From: an uncultured Acetatifactor sp.
Lineage (GTDB): Bacteria; Bacillota; Clostridia; Lachnospirales; Lachnospiraceae
Length of the DNA: 10,176 nt
Reading direction: 5' to 3'
Assembly: GCA_947631715.1 (NCBI GenBank)
Contig: CANRMK010000056.1
Span: forward strand, 1-10,176
Shown one piece after another: positions 4,966-10,176 of the stretch. The translations under genes were made by a program, and so were the position numbers. Position 1 is the stretch's first letter. Every line of letters starts with the position of its first letter. The notes below the pieces were generated by a model that was not told the origin of the DNA, did no database searches, and worked only from the letters and a program-made list of their open reading frames with translations.

Positions 4966-7842
4966 TTACTGTGAATCCTCCTTTTCAAGCCAGTCTATCA
5001 TTTCGTTCAATAGCTCTTCGGCCTTGTCGTCCTCGTACATCTTCAGCTGATCCTGTATCTCTCTGAGCCTTGTCAGCTCATTCCCGTCGAGCTTATATTT
5101 CAACAGGCTTTCCACGATATGGGCGCACTCCTTGGACTTGAAATCCTGGAGCTTCTCCAGCGCCTCCCTGACCTGGCTCAAAAGAGCCGGCTGATCCAGC
5201 GTCATGCCGGAATCCTCTGCCCCGTCGTCCGCCACAGCCTGCCGCTGGTCCAGGAAGCGCTTGATCTCCTGCACCTGTGCGCTGTAACAGCTCTTGAGCT
5301 CGGGGAAATGGTTTTTGATAAAGTCCACGTCCAGCCTGTTGGCCGCGTCCTCGTGCTCCTTTGCCTGGACGGAGAGCTCCATGGCCCCCACGTTGGCGGA
5401 GGCGCTCTTTAGCCCGTGGACCTCTATGCCGTAATCCTTATAATTCTCCTGCTCCAGCAGATTCTCAAGATAGCCGACCTTGCGCTGTCCGTCCAGATAA
5501 TACAGGCGAAGCAGCTCTATAAAGTCCTCCACCTCTCCGGTGTGATGCTTCTTGGCCTCTTCTATGTTGATGCCATGGATATGGATATCCTCAAAGGTGA
5601 TCTTGGGCTGGCTGCGGGCCGCCTGATCGTCCCCCTCTTTTATCTCCTGCTTATACGCATTGGGAATCCACCTAGAAAGTACTTCATTCAGAGGCTTCCT
5701 GTCAAGAGGTTTTGCGATAAAATCCTGAAAACCGTTGTTCAAGAACTTCTCCCTGACTCCCGCCATGGCGTTGGCCGTCAGGGCGATCACCACCGGCGTG
5801 CGGCCGTTCACGCCGCACTCCTCCCGAATGATCCTCGTGGCCTCGATCCCGTCCATTTCCGGCATCATATGATCCATGAAAATGATGTTGAACCTTGTCT
5901 TTTTCACCATTTCTATGGCTTCCCGGCCGCTCTCCGCCTCGTAGAGCTCGAAGCCGTAATTCTTTAAGAAGCCCATGGCAACCTTGCGGTTGATCAGGTT
6001 GTCGTCCACCACAAGGACCTTGTACCCGTCCACCACGAAGTTCTCCATCTCCTCCGAGACTTCCTCCTCCGTGTCCGGCATTTCCGCCAGGGTGCGGCTG
6101 TCCACGATTTTCTGGGGGATCGTCACGATAAAGGTGCTCCCCTCCCCATAGACGCTCTCCACTTCGATGCTGCCTTTCATCATCTGCACGAAGCGCTTTG
6201 TGATGGACAGTCCCAGTCCGGTCCCCTCCACTCCCCGGTTGCGCCCGGAATCCACCTGTTTGAAATCCTCAAAGATCCTCTCCAGGTTCTCCTGCTTGAT
6301 GCCGATGCCGGTATCCTGAACCCGGAATACCAGCTTCTCCATGTCCCTGACATCGTCGTGGTATCCCCCCACAGAGATCTTGACAAAGCCCTCTTTGGTG
6401 AACTTCACCGCGTTGTTCATGATATTGATGAGGATCTGCTTGATCCTGCCGTCATCTCCCCGGTATCTGCTGGGCAGCGTGCTGTCCACTTCACATTTTA
6501 GCTCCAGGCCGTGCTGGGAAGCCGCGACCTTCATCATGTTCACGACCTCGTTCACCATGGTCTTCAGGGAATAGTCCACGGGCACAAGCTCCATCTTGCC
6601 GGCTTCCACCTTGGACAGATCCAGGATATCGTTGATGATGGTCAAAAGGTTCTGGGAGGCCGCCTTGATATCGCAGGCGTATCCGTACACCTTGCGCCCC
6701 CGGCTCTCCTCCATGATGAGATCGCTCAGGCCCATGACCGCATTCATGGGGGTGCGGATCTCATGGGACATATTTGCCAGGAATTCGCTCTTTGCCAGGT
6801 TCGCCCGCTCCGCGTCCTCCCTGACGCGCTTGATCTCTTCTATGTAGTTGCGCGTCTCCGTCACGTCAAAGATCAGGACCACATAGCCCCTGTCCCTGCC
6901 GTTCTCCCCGAAGATCCGGCGCACATGGCTCTCATAATAGCGGTGGTTCAAGTCAAAATTCCGCCTGGCGTCCTCCCCCAGCATAGCCTCCGGGAAGTCC
7001 TCCATATCCTCGATGCTGTCTCCCAGGGTCTGGAAGCTCAGCTCCGTAAAGATCTTCGCGGCGGCCGGGTTATAGCTGACGATCCGCTTGTTCTCGTCCA
7101 GCATGATCACGCCGTCATCCATATTCCGCAGCACCAGCTCCGCCGCCAGACGGCCAAAGTCGTAATTTCTCCTGCTCCACACCATGATCACGATCAGGGC
7201 AAGGGCAATGCCCAGGGCCGCGGGAGTAAAATCGATACTCAGATAGGCTTTCCACACATAGGTGAACAGGGCTATCACCGGGAAAAAAGACAGCAGGATA
7301 AAGCTCTTGTATTTCCGCCCCAGCATTCTGTTGGGCCTTGAAAATACGGCATGGATCAGCGCATACAGAGACATTCCATAGGGAATCACATACGCAGAGA
7401 GAAAGAAGACCACGAACGCCGGCCCGTAGGTCAGATGGAGATAAGGGTGCCCGTCAGGCCCCATTACCCATAAGATCTCCCGGAAGAACACCTTGTGATA
7501 CTCACAGGTAAACACCAGCGCCAGCATCAGAAGATCCACCGCCAGCAGGCCCATCATCAGCTTATGGGGCACTTTCTCATAGCAGTAATTGAACATGAAC
7601 CAGCTGTAGAACAGCGGAATGAACGCAGAGCCCAGGAACTGGATCTTGGTGGCTACGATTGCCGCCTCCCTCACATGGGAGGTCAGCTCAAGAAGATAGC
7701 CTACATTCAGGACGATAGCGCCCGCCAGGAACAGATTCATCATTTTCTGTTCCCTGGAGCCCTCCCCCTTAAGCAGCAATCCCATTGCAAAAAAGAGTAA
7801 AAAAATTACAATGACCTGTATCGCCACATATACGCTATACAT
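4966..7842 (-). CDS. Hybrid sensor histidine kinase: 7TM-PAS-HisKA-HATPase-REC-Hpt plus a helical module
   Basis: This 958-residue membrane-bound sensor carries a complete phosphorelay. Residues 1-225 contain seven hydrophobic segments (about 6-24, 35-52, 68-86, 94-114, 139-164, 180-200 and 206-224), resembling the 7TM histidine-kinase input domain. Residues 233-333 form a PAS-like domain (VIMLDENKRIVSYNPAA), followed by a short helical linker. The H-box is FLANMSHEIRTPMNAVMG, with H360 as phosphoacceptor. The ATPase boxes are INIMNNAVKFT (N476/N477), QDTGIGI (D510) and GTGLGL (540-545). A receiver at 607-727 has D613/D614, D657, T689 and K711. The Hpt domain has H809 in EVHGLKSASANVGA. Residues 890-953 are a 64-residue helical module also present twice in the downstream regulator. 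GGAGG lies 6 nt before the ATG, and a promoter lies upstream. The expected relay is H360 to D657 to H809 to D53 of the regulator. The signal is unknown; the 7TM region suggests a membrane or small-molecule ligand. Confidence 0.95.
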   Translation of the reverse strand: MYSVYVAIQVIVIFLLFFAMGLLLKGEGSREQKMMNLFLAGAIVLNVGYLLELTSHVREAAIVATKIQFLGSAFIPLFYSWFMFNYCYEKVPHKLMMGLLAVDLLMLALVFTCEYHKVFFREILWVMGPDGHPYLHLTYGPAFVVFFLSAYVIPYGMSLYALIHAVFSRPNRMLGRKYKSFILLSFFPVIALFTYVWKAYLSIDFTPAALGIALALIVIMVWSRRNYDFGRLAAELVLRNMDDGVIMLDENKRIVSYNPAAAKIFTELSFQTLGDSIEDMEDFPEAMLGEDARRNFDLNHRYYESHVRRIFGENGRDRGYVVLIFDVTETRNYIEEIKRVREDAERANLAKSEFLANMSHEIRTPMNAVMGLSDLIMEESRGRKVYGYACDIKAASQNLLTIINDILDLSKVEAGKMELVPVDYSLKTMVNEVVNMMKVAASQHGLELKCEVDSTLPSRYRGDDGRIKQILINIMNNAVKFTKEGFVKISVGGYHDDVRDMEKLVFRVQDTGIGIKQENLERIFEDFKQVDSGRNRGVEGTGLGLSITKRFVQMMKGSIEVESVYGEGSTFIVTIPQKIVDSRTLAEMPDTEEEVSEEMENFVVDGYKVLVVDDNLINRKVAMGFLKNYGFELYEAESGREAIEMVKKTRFNIIFMDHMMPEMDGIEATRIIREECGVNGRTPVVIALTANAMAGVREKFLNNGFQDFIAKPLDRKPLNEVLSRWIPNAYKQEIKEGDDQAARSQPKITFEDIHIHGINIEEAKKHHTGEVEDFIELLRLYYLDGQRKVGYLENLLEQENYKDYGIEVHGLKSASANVGAMELSVQAKEHEDAANRLDVDFIKNHFPELKSCYSAQVQEIKRFLDQRQAVADDGAEDSGMTLDQPALLSQVREALEKLQDFKSKECAHIVESLLKYKLDGNELTRLREIQDQLKMYEDDKAEELLNEMIDWLEKEDSQ

Positions 7843-7925
7843 ACTCCGCCTCCGACACGCCGTTTACAGGCATTTCTTTCTTTCATAAACGCAGTCAGAC
7901 ATAAATTTGCTTCTTATCTTATTTT

Positions 7926-7954
7926 ATAGTATCAGTTTTTCCCAAAAATGTCCA
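7926..7954 (-). promoter_or_regulatory. Putative sigma-A promoter of the kinase-regulator operon
   Basis: Read on the minus strand, TGGACA (7949-7954, five of six -35 consensus bases) is followed by a 17-bp spacer and TACTAT (7926-7931, four of six -10 bases), then an A-rich stretch. The implied start site is near 7919, giving a leader of about 77 nt before the kinase ATG, with GGAGG at 7849-7853. It begins 31 bp beyond the edge of palindromic copy B. The -10 match is imperfect and TATAAA two bases further on is an alternative. Confidence 0.6.
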
Positions 7955-7975
7955 CCCCAAGCGGCTAATAGTTTG

Positions 7976-7990
7976 TAAAAAAGTGACAGT
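7976..7990. repeat. 15-bp direct repeat, left copy, flanking palindromic copy B
   Basis: TAAAAAAGTGACAGT at 7976-7990 is repeated exactly at 8180-8194, one copy on each side of palindromic element B. The left copy overlaps the first five bases of the element's inverted end (ACAGT). It could be a target-site duplication or part of the repeat family; 15 bp is long for most transposition duplications. Copy A shows no equivalent pair. Confidence 0.6.
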
Positions 7991-8177
7991 TCAGCTTTTT
8001 CCGTGCAAGTCACGCCCGGTACTGCCGATGTTCTCCCGGCAGACGCGCTTCCGCTCGGTTCCGCACGTAACGGTACTAGGCTCGAGAGTACCTCGCCAAG
8101 TGCCGACGTGCTCCAACGGTCTGCCGGGAGAACATCGACAGTACCGGGCTGGATACCACGGAAAGGGCTGAACTGTT
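7986..8177 (-). repeat. Palindromic interspersed element, copy B (inverted relative to copy A)
   Basis: This 192-bp element is homologous to 523-731 in inverted orientation. Outer ends ACAGTTCAGC (7986-7995) and GCTGAACTGT (8167-8176) are perfect inverted repeats. Next to them TTTCCGTG and CACGGAAA also pair. The inner 31-bp arms (8014-8044 and 8119-8149) pair with one difference. The centre (8045-8118, 74 bp) again has GGCTCGAGAGTACCTCGCCA and GCACGTAAC, but lacks the small hairpin found in copy A. The linkers between outer and inner arms are conserved end by end between the two copies (TGCAAGT on one side, GTATnCAG on the other). The element therefore has a fixed polarity despite being palindromic. 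As drawn it reads toward the kinase promoter, the same relative placement as copy A to the glycosyltransferase. An open frame through it (MFSRQT...) is judged spurious. Confidence 0.9.
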
Positions 8178-8179
8178 AT

Positions 8180-8194
8180 TAAAAAAGTGACAGT
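8180..8194. repeat. 15-bp direct repeat, right copy, flanking palindromic copy B
   Basis: This is an exact copy of TAAAAAAGTGACAGT found at 7976-7990, starting three bases beyond the GAACTGTT end of element B. It lies between the element and the rpsB-tsf terminator. Confidence 0.6.
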
Positions 8195-8215
8195 CCGGCA
8201 CAGTAAAAAACTGAA

Positions 8216-8263
8216 CAATAAAAATAAGACCGCGGCGCTGAAAAAATTCCAGCGCCCGGTCTC
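8216..8263 (-). terminator. Intrinsic terminator of the rpsB-tsf operon
   Basis: On the minus strand the transcript reads AGACCG-GGCGCTG, a 9-nt loop GAATTTTTT, then CAGCGCC-G-CGGTCT. This is a 13-bp GC-rich stem with one bulged G (8228-8263). It is followed by TATTTTTATTG as the U-rich tail. It begins 31 bp after the tsf stop codon, so the operon should end here rather than run into the kinase gene. Confidence 0.92.
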
Positions 8264-8294
8264 CTTTTGTCGTAAATCCGGCCCCTGCCAAAGA

Positions 8295-9233
8295 TTACAT
8301 GCCCATCTGAGCTGCAACTTCTGCGGCAAAGTCCTCCTGCTTCTTTTCCAGGCCTTCTCCGGTCTCAAAGCGGACAAAACGCTTAATCTGGATATCGGTC
8401 CCGTTCTCCTTGCCCACCTGTGCCAGATACTGGGCAACGGTCTGCTTGCCGTCCTCGGCCTTAACGTATACCTGCTCCAGCAGGCATACCTCTTTCAGCT
8501 CCTTGTTGAGACGTCCCGTGACAGCGCCCTCAATGACCTTTTCGGGCTTGCCTGCCATCTTGGGATCCTGGGCGATCTGCGCCGCGATGATCTCCTTTTC
8601 ATGGGCCTTGAATTCCTCGGATACATCTGCGGTAGCCACATACTTGGGGCTCAGGGCCGCCACCTGCATGGCAAGGTTGGTCAGCGCCTCTTTCACTGCA
8701 TCGTTCACCACTGCCGTGCCGGCCTCGATGATAACGCCGATCCGGCCGCCGCCATGGACATAGGATACCACACAGCCGCTTTCGGCAGTCACTTTCTCGA
8801 ATCTCCTGATGCTGAGCTTCTCGCCGATTACCGCGATCTTATCCACAAGGGCGTCCTTTACGGTCTTGGAAGCGTCCTCGTTCCACGCCTCGTTCATAAA
8901 GGCATCCAGATCTGCGGCATCGGAGTCCACTGCCTGCTTTGCCACAGCCTCTACGAACTGCTGGAAAGTCTCGTTCTTTGCCACAAAGTCTGTCTCGGAG
9001 TTCACCTCCACCACTGCGGCTGCGGTGTCACCCTTTACGGCAATGCGGCAGAGACCCTCCGCTGCGATCCTGCTCTCTTTCTTCACGGCTTTCGCCTGGC
9101 CGTTCTTTCTGAGGATCTCGATCGCCTCGTCCATATTTCCGTTGGTCTCGCTCAAAGCTTTCTTGCAATCTGTCATGCCGGCGCCGGTCTTCTCGCGAAG
9201 CTCCTTTACCATTGCTGCACTGATCTCTGCCAT
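8295..9233 (-). CDS. tsf: Translation elongation factor Ts
   Basis: EF-Ts is the guanine-nucleotide exchange factor that regenerates EF-Tu-GTP during protein synthesis in the cytoplasm. The 312-residue protein starts MAEISAAMVKELREKTGAGM and continues with DCKKALSETNGN, the UBA-like N-terminal domain that docks on EF-Tu. Residues about 77-87 hold VNSETDFVAKN, containing the conserved TDFVAKN element whose Asp-Phe disrupts the Mg2+ site of EF-Tu. The core subdomains follow, including VSYVHGGGRIGVIIE and the C-terminal QIKRFVRFETGEGLEKK. Length and order fit the family. The start codon lies 1 bp after the rpsB stop; GGAGG 9 nt upstream, inside the rpsB end, serves as ribosome binding site, giving tight coupling. 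A strong terminator follows directly, so pyrH and frr, which often follow tsf in other bacteria, are not downstream here. Confidence 0.98.
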   Translation of the reverse strand: MAEISAAMVKELREKTGAGMTDCKKALSETNGNMDEAIEILRKNGQAKAVKKESRIAAEGLCRIAVKGDTAAAVVEVNSETDFVAKNETFQQFVEAVAKQAVDSDAADLDAFMNEAWNEDASKTVKDALVDKIAVIGEKLSIRRFEKVTAESGCVVSYVHGGGRIGVIIEAGTAVVNDAVKEALTNLAMQVAALSPKYVATADVSEEFKAHEKEIIAAQIAQDPKMAGKPEKVIEGAVTGRLNKELKEVCLLEQVYVKAEDGKQTVAQYLAQVGKENGTDIQIKRFVRFETGEGLEKKQEDFAAEVAAQMGM

Positions 9234-9234
9234 G

Positions 9235-9996
9235 TTATGCTTCCTCCTTTTCTGCCACTTCCTCGATATCCTCGGCTTCGGCGGCTTCTGTCTCCTCTGC
9301 CTCGTAAACGGCCTCGCCCTGGTTCGCCTCGATCACTGCGTCCGCCATCTTGGACACAATGAGCTTTACGGCTCTGATGGCATCGTCGTTGCCGGGGATA
9401 ATATAGTCAAGCTCTTCGGGATCGCAGTTGGTATCGCCGATACCGATCAGGGTGATGCCCAGCGCATGGGCCTCCTGCACGCAGATCCTCTCTTTCTTGG
9501 GGTCAACCACAAAGATCGCGTCGGGAACCCTGGTCATGTTCCTGATCCCGCCCAGGTTCTTCTCCAGCTTCTCCCACTCCTTGCGAAGCTTAATGACCTC
9601 TTTCTTGGGAAGTACGTCAAAGGTCCCGTCCTCGGACATCTTCTCAATGGCATGAAGTCTCGCAATGCGGGAGCGGATCGTCTTAAAGTTGGTGAGCATG
9701 CCGCCCAGCCATCTCTCGTTCACATAGTACATACCGCAGCGCTCTGCCTCGGACTTTACCGCATCCTGGGCCTGCTTCTTGGTGCCTACGAACAGGATAG
9801 TGCCGCCCTGTGCGGCAATCTCGGAAACGGCCCTGTAGGCCTCGTCCACCTTGCCCACAGACTTCTGCAGGTCGATGATGTGGATCCCGTTCCTCTCGGT
9901 GAAGATGTACGGAGCCATCTTAGGGTTCCATCTTCTGGTCTGATGTCCGAAATGGACACCTGCCTCAAGCAGCTGCTTCATAGAAATAACGCTCAT
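9235..9996 (-). CDS. rpsB: 30S ribosomal protein S2
   Basis: S2 is the small-subunit protein on the back of the 30S body, needed for S1 or mRNA docking in many bacteria. The 253-residue protein begins MSVISMKQLLEAGVHFGHQT and contains NPKMAPYIFTERNGIHIIDL, FVGTKKQAQ, YVNERWLGGMLTNF and PDAIFVVDP, all signature stretches of the S2 family. It ends in an acidic Glu/Ala-rich tail of about 30 residues, common in Firmicutes. The start at 9994-9996 is preferred over an in-frame ATG 11 codons upstream (10027-10029). The extension MRKIKPNGGKK translates the Shine-Dalgarno itself (GGAGG at 10004-10008, 7 nt from the chosen ATG), and homologues start MSVISM. It is the first gene of a two-gene operon with tsf. 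S2 is a known autogenous repressor of rpsB-tsf in several bacteria, and the leader here is long enough to host such control. Confidence 0.98.
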   Translation of the reverse strand: MSVISMKQLLEAGVHFGHQTRRWNPKMAPYIFTERNGIHIIDLQKSVGKVDEAYRAVSEIAAQGGTILFVGTKKQAQDAVKSEAERCGMYYVNERWLGGMLTNFKTIRSRIARLHAIEKMSEDGTFDVLPKKEVIKLRKEWEKLEKNLGGIRNMTRVPDAIFVVDPKKERICVQEAHALGITLIGIGDTNCDPEELDYIIPGNDDAIRAVKLIVSKMADAVIEANQGEAVYEAEETEAAEAEDIEEVAEKEEA

Positions 9997-10138
9997 TTTC
10001 TTACCTCCATTTGGTTTGATCTTCCGCATTTCCCTGCAGATCTTCCGCTCCGCCCTGCGTCATGGGCCGGTTTTCTCCGCCGGATACCCTGCGTTACAGG
10101 GAACCGCCGACGAATGGGAATGCGTGTTTTTTTGCAAC
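9997..10138 (-). promoter_or_regulatory. rpsB 5' leader, candidate regulatory region
   Basis: About 140 nt lie between the predicted transcription start and the rpsB ATG. On the minus strand the leader has a hairpin CCCTG-TAACG-CAGGG (10087-10101). Two further GCAGGG copies (10053-10058 and 10032-10037) could pair with the same CCCTG. There is also a 10-bp direct repeat GCGGAAGATC (10018-10027 and 10039-10048) just ahead of the GGAGG. S2-binding leaders are known in enterobacteria and Lactobacillales (rpsB RNA families), but I do not recognise this one as either. Autoregulation is inference from gene identity and leader length. Confidence 0.45.
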
Positions 10139-10144
10139 GTCAGC

Positions 10145-10173
10145 ATTATAACACAGGAATCCTCCCTTAGCAA
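10145..10173 (-). promoter_or_regulatory. Sigma-A promoter of the rpsB-tsf operon
   Basis: On the minus strand TTGCTA (10168-10173, four of six -35 bases) is separated by exactly 17 bp from a perfect TATAAT (10145-10150). The start site is expected near 10138. It is the best promoter match in the window, fitting a highly expressed translation operon. Confidence 0.85.
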
Positions 10174-10176
10174 GAG

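Noticed and set aside
7983..8171. Open frame of 62 residues on the plus strand through copy B
   Set aside because: It lies within the palindromic repeat and resembles only the matching spurious frame in copy A. It has no recognisable domain or convincing start signal.
8187..9362. Long plus-strand frame (391 residues) opposite tsf, and similar long frames opposite rpsB, the kinase and the glycosyltransferase
   Set aside because: These are antisense shadows of strongly conserved genes with biased codon use; they show no family motif or start signal.
9997..10029. Upstream start for rpsB adding 11 residues (MRKIKPNGGKK)
   Set aside because: The extension is the translated ribosome binding site; the downstream ATG has ideally spaced GGAGG and matches the usual S2 N-terminus.

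Overview
The window looks like chromosomal DNA from a fairly GC-rich clostridium, most likely a gut-type Lachnospiraceae. Three things suggest this: the rpsB-tsf proteins, a hybrid kinase with a 7TM input domain, and a large two-domain GT-C mannosyltransferase of a type common in that family. The assignment rests on protein style, not on a database match.

Layout, left to right. Positions 1-164 (minus) hold the start of a PHP-domain phosphoesterase gene that runs off the window. Its upstream region carries about 3.3 copies of a 64-bp tandem repeat (222-436). A 209-bp palindromic interspersed element (copy A, 523-731) follows, then a sigma-A-type promoter and a 1081-residue membrane glycosyltransferase (854-4099, plus). 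The glycosyltransferase converges on a two-gene minus-strand operon. That operon is a 958-residue hybrid histidine kinase (4966-7842) and, with no spacer, a 287-residue response regulator (4102-4965). The convergent stop codons lie 2 bp apart inside one small palindrome. Upstream of the kinase are its own promoter and a second copy of the palindromic element (copy B, 7986-8177), inverted relative to copy A. The right end is the conserved rpsB-tsf operon (minus) with a clear promoter, a leader of about 140 nt and a strong intrinsic terminator.

How the parts work together. The kinase has every module of a His-Asp-His-Asp phosphorelay (H360, D657, H809), and the adjacent regulator supplies the last receiver (D53). 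The regulator has no DNA-binding domain. Instead it carries two tandem copies of a 64-residue helical module, and a third copy forms the kinase C-terminus; the three align without gaps. This shared, apparently unnamed module is the most interesting protein-level observation in the window.

At DNA level, each palindromic element ends 30-40 bp upstream of a promoter, one for the glycosyltransferase and one for the kinase, in the same orientation relative to the downstream gene. The pair therefore bracket the glycosyltransferase plus two-component cassette as a 7.25-kb inverted-repeat-bounded block.
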